From: Betaproteobacteria bacterium
GTDB lineage: Bacteria > Pseudomonadota > Gammaproteobacteria > Burkholderiales > Burkholderiaceae_C
Reading direction: 5' to 3'
DNA: 64,000 nucleotides
Assembly (NCBI GenBank): GCA_009921265.1
Contig: RFYV01000010.1
Coordinates: 1-64,000 of the forward strand
Shown here: piece after piece, positions 52,405-60,365 of the stretch
How the letters are laid out: every line of letters starts with the position of its first letter
Numbering within the stretch: position 1 is the first letter of the stretch
Position numbers and translations under genes: made by a program
Notes under the pieces: model-generated
What the model was told of the DNA's origin: nothing
Databases searched by the model: none
Seen by the model: the letters and a program-made list of their open reading frames with translations, nothing else

Positions 52405-53625
52405 ATGTTAAATAGCGAAAGTACAGCACTTCAAGGTTTTCGGATCATTGATCTCACACAATTCGAAGCGGGCACGTCTTGCACGCAGACGCTAGCCTGG
52501 TTCGGCGCGGAAGTGATTAAAGTTGAGCCACCGATCAAGGGCGAGCAGGGGCGAAACTCCAGTGCTGAAGGTGGCAAGGACTCGCTTTATTTTGTACAAC
52601 TCAACACTAATAAAAAGAGTGTGACGTGTGATCTCAAGACTGCGCAAGGTAAAGAATTACTCACCGATTTAATTAAAAAGGGCGATGTATTTGTCGAAAA
52701 TTTTGCACCTGGTGTGATTGATCGATTGGGCTTTAGTTCGCAAGAGGTCTTAAAAATCAATCCCAAAATTGTGTTTGCAAGAATTAAAGGATTTTCGCCA
52801 ACAGGTCCTTATGCAAATTATCTTGCGTTTGATGCGATTGCTCAAGCCGCGGGTGGAGCTTTATCGATCACAGGTGAGGCGGGTGGGCGGCCTATCAAGC
52901 CGGGTCCTAATCTTGCAGATACAGGCACAGGCTTGCATTGTGCGCTTGGAATACTTGCTGCGCTGATGCAGAGAAACACCACGGGCAAAGGTCAGGTTGT
53001 TGAAGTGACCATGCAAGATGCTATTATTAATTTTTCACGCATTGCATATGCAGCTCAAGCGATGTCGGGCGAGACGGCGCCACGCACAGGCAATCAAAGT
53101 ATTTTTGGTGGCACGTCACCGAGTGAGGTTTATCGATGCAAGGGTGGCGGTGAAAACGATTACGTTTATGTTTATACAACTCGAGCAGGAAGTAAACATT
53201 GGCTCAATTTATGCAAACTCATGGGGCGTGAGGAACTTGTTGAAGATCCAAGATTTAAGACGCCAAAATCTAGAGCAGAGCATTCAGATTTGATCGACGC
53301 CATGCTTTCTGAATGGGCAGCTCAATACGACAAGCGCGAAGCGATGAAAATATTAGCGCAAGAAAATGTTCCTGCCAGTGCAGTGTTTGACACCATGGAG
53401 TTATTCAATGATCCTGATTTACGTGCGAGGGGTACATTTGCAACTTTTACGCATCCACAGCATGGTGAAATCACGGTGCCAGGAAACATGATCAAACTGT
53501 CGGGCTCCAAAGTGACTGTGTCATCGCCACCTCTCTTAGGTGAACATAATCAAGAGATTTATGGCGATTTATTGGGCTACACCGCAGAGCAAATCGAATC
53601 CTTGGCCGAGAAAAAAATTATTTAA
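52405..53625 (+). CDS. Class III (CaiB/BaiF family) CoA-transferase, second copy
   Basis: 406 residues. The start GFRIIDLTQFEAGTSCTQTLAWFGAEVIKVEPP is of the formyl-CoA transferase type, and the catalytic Asp is at 172 (PGPNLADTGTG). GEITVPGNMIKLSGSKV is also family-like. It probably activates the acid made by the preceding dehydrogenase, or the imported one. It differs from the copies at 24326 and 62105 enough that the three must have different substrates. The last base of the ORF is 57 nt from a convergent Bug gene. Confidence 0.93.
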   Translation: MLNSESTALQGFRIIDLTQFEAGTSCTQTLAWFGAEVIKVEPPIKGEQGRNSSAEGGKDSLYFVQLNTNKKSVTCDLKTAQGKELLTDLIKKGDVFVENFAPGVIDRLGFSSQEVLKINPKIVFARIKGFSPTGPYANYLAFDAIAQAAGGALSITGEAGGRPIKPGPNLADTGTGLHCALGILAALMQRNTTGKGQVVEVTMQDAIINFSRIAYAAQAMSGETAPRTGNQSIFGGTSPSEVYRCKGGGENDYVYVYTTRAGSKHWLNLCKLMGREELVEDPRFKTPKSRAEHSDLIDAMLSEWAAQYDKREAMKILAQENVPASAVFDTMELFNDPDLRARGTFATFTHPQHGEITVPGNMIKLSGSKVTVSSPPLLGEHNQEIYGDLLGYTAEQIESLAEKKII

Positions 53626-53631
53626 AAAATA

Positions 53632-53664
53632 CGCTTATTCCATTCAACTTCAATGCAATAAGCG
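53632..53664. terminator. Inverted repeat CGCTTATT-N17-AATAAGCG between convergent genes
   Basis: Perfect 8-base arms (53632-53639 and 53657-53664) lie in the 57-nt gap between the CoA-transferase and the Bug gene. A-rich and T-rich stretches flank them. The 17-nt loop is long for a classical terminator, so only a weak call is made. Confidence 0.35.
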
Positions 53665-53682
53665 CCACATCTTTCTATATTT

Positions 53683-54657
53683 TCAACCGGGTGCGATGCG
53701 ACCTTCACGTACGATGCGACCCCATTTTTCAGTTTCTGTTCTGAGCCATGCCTGTGTTTCACCAAGTGGAGTAGGGTTTGGAACAAGCCCTAGATTTTGA
53801 AATCCAGCACGCGCCTCTGGAGTTAAGAGTGCTTTTGAGGCTTCTGCATGCAGTCGATCAACAATAGCCGAGGGAGTTCCTTGAGGAACCAAAATAACGT
53901 TCCATGCGATGCCTTCGAATCCAGGAAAACCAGACTCTGCGATTGTTGGAATACCTGGCAGTTCGGCCAGCCTTTTTGCTGACGTCACGGCCAATGGTCT
54001 GATCTTGCCACCACGAATCAGTGGCAACAGGGCAGGCGTTGTATCGAACATGGCTGGAATGCTGCCGCCGATCAAGTCGGTGACCGCCGCGGCTGAACCC
54101 TTGTAAGGAATATGCGTCACATTGAGCTTGGCAGCAGATTTAAGCATCTCCATGACTAAGTGGTTGGTGATGCCATTGCCACTCGATGCATAGGCCAGTG
54201 CTGGTCCAGTTGATTTTGCAGATTCGAGAAATTCTGCAAATGTTTTGATCGGTGAAGTTGCGCTCACCACAAGAGCAAGTGGAATTGTGTTGGTGAGTGT
54301 GATGGGTATAAAGTCTTTTAGCGGGTCATATCCCAACTTGGGATACATAGACGGCGCAACGCAAAGCGGGCCAGCAGAACTGACCAACATGGAATAACCA
54401 TCGGGAGTTGAGCGCGCAGCGGCTTCGGCTGCCAAAGTACCGCTTGCACCTGGCCTGTTGTCGATAATGAATGTTTGACCCATGCTCTTTCGCATTTCGT
54501 CCGTCACAATACGAGCCACGACATCGCTTGAGTTGCCTGGAGGGAAGCCCACAAAGGTGCGGATGGATCGATTGGGATAAGGGTCTGCGCCATGTGAAGA
54601 AAAAGGCATTGGAGCAAGAGCCAATGCGGATGACGAAATAAATTCTCTGCGCTTCAT
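53683..54657 (-). CDS. Bug/TctC-family periplasmic binding protein, Tat-like signal
   Basis: 324 residues from the ATG at 54657, with AAAGGAGA upstream; the longer frame to 54732 is rejected. The signal starts MKRREFISSSALALAPM, a twin-arginine-like motif with a following Phe, cut near SSHGA. The first-lobe motif is FVGFPPGNSSDVVARIV, with N-S-S in place of G-x-x. Others are IDNRPGASGTLA, HIPYKGSAAAVTDLI and LVPQGTPSAI. It diverges from the next Bug gene across 181 nt. Confidence 0.93.
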   Translation of the reverse strand: MKRREFISSSALALAPMPFSSHGADPYPNRSIRTFVGFPPGNSSDVVARIVTDEMRKSMGQTFIIDNRPGASGTLAAEAAARSTPDGYSMLVSSAGPLCVAPSMYPKLGYDPLKDFIPITLTNTIPLALVVSATSPIKTFAEFLESAKSTGPALAYASSGNGITNHLVMEMLKSAAKLNVTHIPYKGSAAAVTDLIGGSIPAMFDTTPALLPLIRGGKIRPLAVTSAKRLAELPGIPTIAESGFPGFEGIAWNVILVPQGTPSAIVDRLHAEASKALLTPEARAGFQNLGLVPNPTPLGETQAWLRTETEKWGRIVREGRIAPG

Positions 54658-54838
54658 AAGAATGTCTCCTTTATTTTTTCTATTTAAAATTTCTGAAACA
54701 TTCTTGCATATTTTTAGCTCAATGGGTGTCACGTATTGTCGAATGAAGGATTATTAGTAATTACACCTATAGGACCCCAAGCCCATTACAAGTTAACCTC
54801 ATATATTCAGCAGTAATGATAAAAAGAGGCCACTCAAG

Positions 54839-55819
54839 ATGTTTAAAAGTGCAAGACTGTGCTTGGGAGTTATTGTCCTTTGTTCGCTCTTTGGTATTCG
54901 AGCGCATTCACAAACTGCGACTGACTGGCCGAATCGACCCATAAAAATAGTCGTTCCATTTGCACCCACCGGGACTACAGACGTTGCTGCTCGAATCGTT
55001 GCGCAAAAATTACAAGAAGATTTAGGTCAATCTGTTGTTGTTGAAAATAGGGTAGGGGCATCTGGAATGGTGGGAACTGATTTTGTCGCTCGTGCTGCAC
55101 CCGATGGATACACCCTGGTCATGGGCAGCAGCTCAACTTTTGGATCGGTTAAAGTTTTATTTTCTAAATTAACCTACGATCCAGTGACAGACTTTGTACC
55201 TGTTTCAATGGTTGCAACGTCGCAAGCTTTTTTAGTTGTTAATCCATCTTTACCTGTCAATTCAGTCAAAGAGCTTGTTGACTATCTTAAAAAAAATCCA
55301 GGCAAAATTAACTACAGCTCAGCAGGCATTGGAACCTTTCATCATATGTCGGGTGCATTGTTTGGATCCATGCTAGGTGTACAAATGACACACGTTCCTT
55401 ACTCGGGCGGCGGGCCTGGTTTTAATGCTGTAATGGCTGGCCAAGTTGAATTCATGATTGTCACATGGGCCGAAGTGGGGGGGTATATTAATTCCGACAA
55501 AATCAAAGTACTGGCGACAGTTGGAAAAGAAAAGTCCCCATTAAAACCAGATCTTCCCTCTATCACAGATGTTCTTCCAAATTATGAGGTGCCACTTTGG
55601 GTTGGATTACTTGCGCCCGCAAAAACTCCGCCTGCAGTGGTTGAAAAAATAAATTTAGCAGTCAAAAAAGTGATGGCTAATGAATCGGTTAAAAAAAGAC
55701 TTGTAGATCTTGGGTTTAACCCAGTCGGCAATACCTCTGCTGAATTTGCCAGTGCAATCAAAAGTGGGCTCGCTCAGTGGCCTGCCATTGTTCGTGCTTC
55801 TGGTGCAAAAGTTGAATAG
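54839..55819 (+). CDS. Bug/TctC-family periplasmic binding protein
   Basis: 326 residues, with a Sec signal ending AHSQT and AAAAGAGG some 10 nt upstream of the ATG. The first-lobe motif is VVPFAPTGTTDVAARIV, with T in place of the first G of P-G-G. The rest is standard: VENRVGASGMVG, APDGYTLVMG, HVPYSGGGPGFNAVM and LAPAKTPPAV. Its end overlaps the start of the dioxygenase gene, so the two are coupled and the ligand is probably a substrate of that dioxygenase, for example a sulfonate or other carboxylate. Confidence 0.93.
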   Translation: MFKSARLCLGVIVLCSLFGIRAHSQTATDWPNRPIKIVVPFAPTGTTDVAARIVAQKLQEDLGQSVVVENRVGASGMVGTDFVARAAPDGYTLVMGSSSTFGSVKVLFSKLTYDPVTDFVPVSMVATSQAFLVVNPSLPVNSVKELVDYLKKNPGKINYSSAGIGTFHHMSGALFGSMLGVQMTHVPYSGGGPGFNAVMAGQVEFMIVTWAEVGGYINSDKIKVLATVGKEKSPLKPDLPSITDVLPNYEVPLWVGLLAPAKTPPAVVEKINLAVKKVMANESVKKRLVDLGFNPVGNTSAEFASAIKSGLAQWPAIVRASGAKVE

Positions 55820-56684
55820 TATTTCAACAAAAAATATTTCAATACAAAAGGTATCGGGCGCAGTAGGCGCACTGATTGAAGGCATTGATCTTTCAAAAAA
55901 ATTAAGCGATTCACAGATTGATACGATGCAGCAAACATTGTTCAGTCATGGTGTGATTTTTTTTCGCAATCAAAAACTTGATATTCAAGAGCAAAAAAAA
56001 GTTGCGCGTTATTTTGGAAATATTTTTATACATCCTAATTTTCAAGGCTCAGGAGATGATCCAGAAGTTGTGATGGTCAAACGCAATCCAGGTGACGCAG
56101 CGATTGTTGGAGAAGATTGGCATAGCGATACCGCCATGATGGCCGAGCCGCCAATGGGTGCAGTGCTCTATGGAATTGATATTCCGCCTGTAGGGGGCGA
56201 TACTTTGTTTGCGTCTCAATACATGGCCTATAACGCACTGTCTGAGTCCATGAAGAAAATTGTCGATTCGCTGATGGCTGTGAATTCTGATAGAAACGTG
56301 GCTGGCCCCAATTCAGGTCTCAATAACAAGCGCTCAACCAAAGTCCGCGAAGATTCACTGTGGCGTGAAACAACCCATATTCATCCTGTGGTCAGAGTTC
56401 ATCCTAAAACTGGACGAAAAGCCCTTTTCATCAGTCGACCATATACCATCGCTATTGATGGAATGTATGAAACAGAAAGTAAAGCTTTGCTTGAGTTTTT
56501 ATTTAATCACTGTGTTCGGCCAGAGTTCACTTGTAGATTTCAATGGGAGCAAGGCTCTGTTGCTATTTGGGATAACCGTTGTGTAGTGCATTTAGCAATT
56601 AACGATACCGGTCCATACCACCGGTTGATGCGACGCATTCAAATCAGTGGTGATCGACCTCTGGGATGTCTGACTTCAATTTAA
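55812..56684 (+). CDS. TauD/TfdA-family Fe(II)/2-oxoglutarate dioxygenase
   Basis: 290 residues from a TTG at 55812 that overlaps the Bug gene by 8 nt; a GTG at 55803 is also possible, and no good ribosome-binding site decides. The longest frame to 55710 is rejected because it would overlap far into the Bug gene. The iron triad is H104-x-D106 (GEDWHSDT) and H260 (CVVHLAIND); the 2-oxoglutarate arginine lies in YHRLMRRI. The conserved YGIDIPPVGGDTLFA is present. It hydroxylates a small acid, releasing succinate and CO2. The compound is not known; taurine is possible but the partner transporter is of Bug type. Confidence 0.9.
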   Translation: MNSISTKNISIQKVSGAVGALIEGIDLSKKLSDSQIDTMQQTLFSHGVIFFRNQKLDIQEQKKVARYFGNIFIHPNFQGSGDDPEVVMVKRNPGDAAIVGEDWHSDTAMMAEPPMGAVLYGIDIPPVGGDTLFASQYMAYNALSESMKKIVDSLMAVNSDRNVAGPNSGLNNKRSTKVREDSLWRETTHIHPVVRVHPKTGRKALFISRPYTIAIDGMYETESKALLEFLFNHCVRPEFTCRFQWEQGSVAIWDNRCVVHLAINDTGPYHRLMRRIQISGDRPLGCLTSI

Positions 56685-56863
56685 ACATTACTTTTTCTTG
56701 AGCAATAAAGCACGGCAGGAATACTAATAATGAATGGATAAATTAATCCAATAATAAACCATTCACCAAATGCATCGTCATTTCTCTTTGCATACCATGC
56801 GCAAAAAATTCCAGAAAAAGGAATTGAAATAGCCCAAATAATTTGAACGAGTGTGTTGTCCAT
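56681..56863 (-). CDS. Small two-helix membrane protein
   Basis: 60 residues from the ATG at 56863, which has AAGGAAG about 7 nt upstream; the frame to 56902 is longer but lacks a site. It has two hydrophobic segments, about 3-21 (VQIIWAISIPFSGIFCAWY) and 34-54 (FIIGLIYPFIISIPAVLYC). Between them is a short charged loop (AKRNDDAFGEW). Such proteins with a W-x-x-x-G-L-x-x-P pattern are common but uncharacterised. It overlaps the end of the dioxygenase gene by 4 nt. Confidence 0.6.
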   Translation of the reverse strand: MDNTLVQIIWAISIPFSGIFCAWYAKRNDDAFGEWFIIGLIYPFIISIPAVLYCSRKSNV

Positions 56864-57151
56864 GAAATTCTTCCTTAAAAGGTGACTCCGAGAACAAGAC
56901 AAACTGGATGCGAGTTTGAGGTGAGCTTGGTTTTCTCATGCGGCTGAGCGACGCTGCCTCGTGAATCATTCTATGGCAGTTGCCTCTATCGTGCGTATTT
57001 TTTATAGCTGTGTTTGTCTAGAACGAAATGAGAAATTTGATTTCTCCCCTAAGGGTAATTATGCAAGTGTGAATCATGCTTCTGTGTAAACTGACTTTGC
57101 ACATTTGCTGTGCATGGTCTTTTAATTTCAAATTTTTTTATTGGAGCAACC
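56864..57151. promoter_or_regulatory. Divergent intergenic region with GAGAAAT-TTG-ATTTCTC repeat
   Basis: 288 nt without a supportable gene. It holds a perfect 7-base inverted repeat (57030-57046) with a 3-nt centre, followed directly by CCCTAAGGGTAATTATG. The second part resembles elements before other genes of the window. Promoters for the two small membrane protein genes must lie here. Confidence 0.4.
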
Positions 57152-57484
57152 ATGAATACATTAAATACAGACAAGATTGTTGGGTTAATAGGTTTGTTGA
57201 TTGCCGTCCTGGTGGGGATTGGAGTTGCGATTCCGTTCGCACCACTATTGCTACTTGTATGCGGTTTAGTTTTTGGTTATTACACACCGTCTGAGTTTCA
57301 AGTTCGAGTGATTGTGAGTGCTATCGCACTTACAACTTTTGCAAGCGCTCTGGTTGCTATACCCGAGGTTGGTTCGTATTTGGCTGCTATCGTTGGCAAT
57401 ATTGCAAAAACAGCTCAAGGGGCTGCTCTTTTGATTATTCTGCACAACCTCTCGAAACGTCTGACACCTGTTACACAATCATAA
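57152..57484 (+). CDS. Small integral membrane protein, unknown function
   Basis: 110 residues from the ATG at 57152, preceded by TTGGAG; the longer frame to 57110 adds an unlikely lead. Three to four hydrophobic segments: about 8-30 (IVGLIGLLIAVLVGIGVAI), 31-46 and 56-75, then a shorter one near 83-100. The C-terminus is polar and basic (LSKRLTPVTQS). No family is recognised. A DUF1330 gene follows 11 nt later, so they may form one unit. Confidence 0.65.
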   Translation: MNTLNTDKIVGLIGLLIAVLVGIGVAIPFAPLLLLVCGLVFGYYTPSEFQVRVIVSAIALTTFASALVAIPEVGSYLAAIVGNIAKTAQGAALLIILHNLSKRLTPVTQS

Positions 57485-57495
57485 TTAAGGAAAAG

Positions 57496-57828
57496 ATGCT
57501 GGTCACTGCTCTTGATTCTCAGCCCGCTTACTTTATTGCAGAAGTGGCGCTTACTGATAAAGATGGTTATGTCAATAATTTTGCTCCCATCATCACTAAA
57601 GTCTTTAATAAATTTGGAGGCTTTCATCTTTCTAGAGGAGGCGAGGTGCTTCAGGTAGAAGGTCAAGAAGCTTCATCACGAGTAGCGATCATTGAGTTTC
57701 CTTCATTGGCGAAAGCCAAAGAAATGATCGCCTCTATTGACTACAAAGATGTAATGGAAATCGGAAGAAAATATTGCACCTATCGAGTCTATACAACTGA
57801 AGGTTTAGAAGTTGGTAAACGGCATTAA
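57496..57828 (+). CDS. DUF1330-family protein
   Basis: 110 residues. The sequence AYFIAEVALTDKDGYVNNFAPIITKVFNKFGGFHLSRGGEVLQVEG follows the DUF1330 pattern (a ferredoxin-like alpha-beta fold, dimeric alpha-beta barrel). RVAIIEFPSLAKAKEMIASIDYKDVMEIGRK is its second half. AAGGAAAAG precedes the ATG. No activity is established for this family. A second, shorter member lies at 58843 on the other strand. Confidence 0.85.
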   Translation: MLVTALDSQPAYFIAEVALTDKDGYVNNFAPIITKVFNKFGGFHLSRGGEVLQVEGQEASSRVAIIEFPSLAKAKEMIASIDYKDVMEIGRKYCTYRVYTTEGLEVGKRH

Positions 57829-57872
57829 CAATTGCTAATGCAATATTTAATCAATCTGAATGAAGAATAATC

Positions 57873-58172
57873 ATGTCATATGCAACTATTTCAAATTGGA
57901 GTTCGTCAGTCAAGCGTGGCTCTGATGCCGCAAATAATAATGAAAAAACAATCAACGAAAAGTACATTCCTGCTTTAAAGGCGATGGGTGCAAACCACGT
58001 ATATTTTATTTATACAAGTGATACTACTGTTAGTATTATTGTGATTTACCCAGATGCAGTGACTGCAACTGCTGCCATCACTAAGCAAAATGCATTGCGT
58101 AGCCAAGGGTCATCTGAATTGGCCACAACTTTTATTGGCGAGTCACGCGGGGTGGTGTTTGCAAGCCTTTAA
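57873..58172 (+). CDS. Small alpha-beta barrel-like protein, unknown
   Basis: 99 residues. The layout (two beta-alpha-beta units: YIPALKAMGANHVYFIYTSDTTVSIIVIYPD, then a helix with the strand ESRGVVFASL) suggests a ferredoxin-like dimeric barrel related in fold to DUF1330 and ABM monooxygenases. No family motif allows a name. It follows the DUF1330 gene by 44 nt on the same strand, and it is likely real given its length and start. Its role is unknown. Confidence 0.6.
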   Translation: MSYATISNWSSSVKRGSDAANNNEKTINEKYIPALKAMGANHVYFIYTSDTTVSIIVIYPDAVTATAAITKQNALRSQGSSELATTFIGESRGVVFASL

Positions 58173-58229
58173 TCAAAAGTAAAAATAGACCATGCGCATA
58201 GTCGCCGCATGCCCATACAATATATTTTA

Positions 58230-58820
58230 ATGAAACCGATACAAAAATTATTCTTCGCTTTAGCCTTATTTTGTTTTGCTCTTACAGTTTGGGCACAAAA
58301 CATCAACTGGCGTGGCACTATTGCTTCTTACGATGGCAAAGTCTTAGGCGTGGCCTTGCGCGATGGTCAAAAAGTGTTAGTTGATTTGCCCGAGGGTTTG
58401 TTGATATCTACGACAGAGCGTTTCTCAATGGCCGATGTCAAACCTGGCATGGTGCTGGGTGTGACGACGATCAATCGTGCAGACGGTGCCAAAGTGGCAA
58501 TCGATATTCGACCTATTTCTGCCGCTGCTCCACAAGGTTTGTCAGCCTATGACTTGCAACCTCAATCGACGATGACTAATGCTGTATTGGAGGCTGCTGT
58601 CACAAGTCTCGATACGCACGAATTGGTACTCAACTATAAAACGGGTTCCGTCAAGGTGTTGGTACCCACAGGTACACCCATGTCACGAGCTGCACCTGGC
58701 GTTCGGAGTGACTTGATCTTAGGCGCGTCAGTGTATGTGGCATCGCGTCTCAATGAGACCAATGGCTATACCGCTGTGCGTGTACAAGTAGGAAAAAATG
58801 GGGTTAACCCAACTCAGTAA
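58230..58820 (+). CDS. Exported protein of unknown function (DUF5666-like layout)
   Basis: 196 residues from the ATG at 58230 (MKPIQKLFFALALFCFALTV), giving a Sec signal ending VWAQN; the ATG at 58209 adds 7 residues and cannot be excluded. The mature part consists of two short beta-rich repeats of similar design: INWRGTIASYDGKVLGVALRDGQKVLVDLPEG and LEAAVTSLDTHELVLNYKTGSVKVLVPTG. This repeated small barrel layout is like DUF5666. It should be periplasmic. The function is unknown. It converges with the next DUF1330 gene. Confidence 0.72.
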   Translation: MKPIQKLFFALALFCFALTVWAQNINWRGTIASYDGKVLGVALRDGQKVLVDLPEGLLISTTERFSMADVKPGMVLGVTTINRADGAKVAIDIRPISAAAPQGLSAYDLQPQSTMTNAVLEAAVTSLDTHELVLNYKTGSVKVLVPTGTPMSRAAPGVRSDLILGASVYVASRLNETNGYTAVRVQVGKNGVNPTQ

Positions 58821-58842
58821 ATTAACATCCTGCTTTAAAGGA

Positions 58843-59136
58843 TCAGACGCCTTCAATGATTCGAATTTCACGAACCACGGCATTGTTTCCCAAAGCAGCA
58901 AGCGCCTCTTTGTATCCTGGGCTATCGTAAGCCGCAAGAGCAGCAGCAACGCTTTCAAACTCAATTAAAACAGTTCGTTGTTGTATTCCGCTTTCTTTGA
59001 CTACTGCAGGTATTCCGCGAGCTAAAAATTTGCCGCCTGCGGCAGTCAAACTAGGCCCTGCCAATTTGGCATAAGCTGCCAAGGCGTCGTCGTCGTTGAT
59101 GCTGCGATATGTGCTGATCCAATATGCTTTTGTCAT
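58843..59136 (-). CDS. DUF1330-family protein
   Basis: 97 residues from the ATG at 59136 (MTKAYWISTYRSIND), preceded by GGGACA; the ATG at 59148 is 4 codons earlier. It is a standard DUF1330 member: AYAKLAGPSLTAAGGKFLARG, QQRTVLIEFESVAAALAAYDSPGYKEAL and NAVVREIRIIEGV. The family is small, cytoplasmic and of unknown activity. It diverges from the lactonase-like gene across 117 nt. Confidence 0.9.
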   Translation of the reverse strand: MTKAYWISTYRSINDDDALAAYAKLAGPSLTAAGGKFLARGIPAVVKESGIQQRTVLIEFESVAAALAAYDSPGYKEALAALGNNAVVREIRIIEGV

Positions 59137-59253
59137 ACTTTGTCCCATTTGTTAAAAAATTTGAAATCCGAGCCGTCAAGTACGGTGTCACCGACTTGCG
59201 CAATTTGTCCTTGAATCTTAGTATATTCAAACCTGAGTTTAAATGAGTAAAAC

Positions 59254-60300
59254 ATGAAAAAAAATGCAATTAACCTACTGATAGACTTTTCAGTAGACCG
59301 CAGTCTGCTTTCTTATGTGGGTAAGGATCTTCAAAGGCCCGAATGTATATTGGCCGAACGAGATGGGACTTTATGGGTGGCTGATGCGCGTGGCGGTGTG
59401 ACGCAAATTAATTCTGATGGAACCCAGAAGTTCATCGGACAAAAAGCAGACAACACCTTTGTCGATGCGAATGTCTCTAGTCATGATGATTTTGAAGCCA
59501 AGTTCACGCAAGGAACTCTTCCTAACGGAATGGCTTTTTCAAAAGACGGTCAGATCCTGATTGCTAACTTTGGAACTGATGTCCTCGAGATCATGGATCG
59601 CCAAGGTCATACACGTACGCTGTATGACCAAATTGATGGAAAGCCAATTGGCAAAGTTAACTTTGTATTGCGCGATCGTAAAAATCGAATATGGCTCACT
59701 GTATCAACTCAAGTTAACCCTTGGACGCTTGCGGCGAGCAGTCGTGTGTGTGATGGTTATATTGCAGTCGTTGATGAACACGGAATTCGTGTTGTTGCTG
59801 ATAATTTTTATTTTACAAACGAGATTCGATTAGACGCTGATGAAAAGTGGATGTATATCGTTGAAACCACTGGCCCGCATATCACTCGTATGCGCGTTAG
59901 TGAATCAGACAAAGGCGTGACGCTCACTCATCGAGAAGTATTTGGCCCCAGTCATTTGGGTGGATACCCAGATGGCATTGCATTTGATAGCTTTGGAAAT
60001 CTTTGGTGCACTTTAATCATGGTGGATCAATTAATTGCGCTGACACCGCAGGGGGATAAGCTGCTGCTTTTGGATGATGGCGACAAAGAGGCCAGTCGCA
60101 TTTTGTTAGAGCGCATAGCCAATAGGCAGGTTACTTCGGAAGATATGAGTCGGGCTCGCGGAACGATTGCTCCTTGGATGGCCAGTGTCACTTTTGGCGG
60201 GCCAGATTTACGTACCGTCTATATTGGTAGCTTGCTGGGGTCGACTATTCCTTGTTTTCAGTCACCAGTAGCTGGTCTGCCCATGGTGCATTGGGCCTAA
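59254..60300 (+). CDS. SMP-30/gluconolactonase-type beta-propeller hydrolase
   Basis: 348 residues, no signal peptide, so cytoplasmic. Propeller repeats are visible: RPECILAERDGTLWVADARGGVTQIN, LPNGMAFSKDGQILIANFGTDVLEIM, FTNEIRLDADEKWMYIVETTGPHITRM and GYPDGIAFDSFGNLWCTLI. The expected metal ligands are an N-terminal Glu (E in RPECIL), Asn in TNEIR and Asp in YPDGIAFD, as in SMP-30 enzymes. They hydrolyse lactones of sugar acids and other lactones. The following hydrolase gene on the same strand may share its pathway. Confidence 0.87.
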   Translation: MKKNAINLLIDFSVDRSLLSYVGKDLQRPECILAERDGTLWVADARGGVTQINSDGTQKFIGQKADNTFVDANVSSHDDFEAKFTQGTLPNGMAFSKDGQILIANFGTDVLEIMDRQGHTRTLYDQIDGKPIGKVNFVLRDRKNRIWLTVSTQVNPWTLAASSRVCDGYIAVVDEHGIRVVADNFYFTNEIRLDADEKWMYIVETTGPHITRMRVSESDKGVTLTHREVFGPSHLGGYPDGIAFDSFGNLWCTLIMVDQLIALTPQGDKLLLLDDGDKEASRILLERIANRQVTSEDMSRARGTIAPWMASVTFGGPDLRTVYIGSLLGSTIPCFQSPVAGLPMVHWA

Positions 60301-60365
60301 CATATCTGTTGACACTACAACAACTAGTGGTTAAATTTAATACAAAACTTAATTTGCTAGACCTC

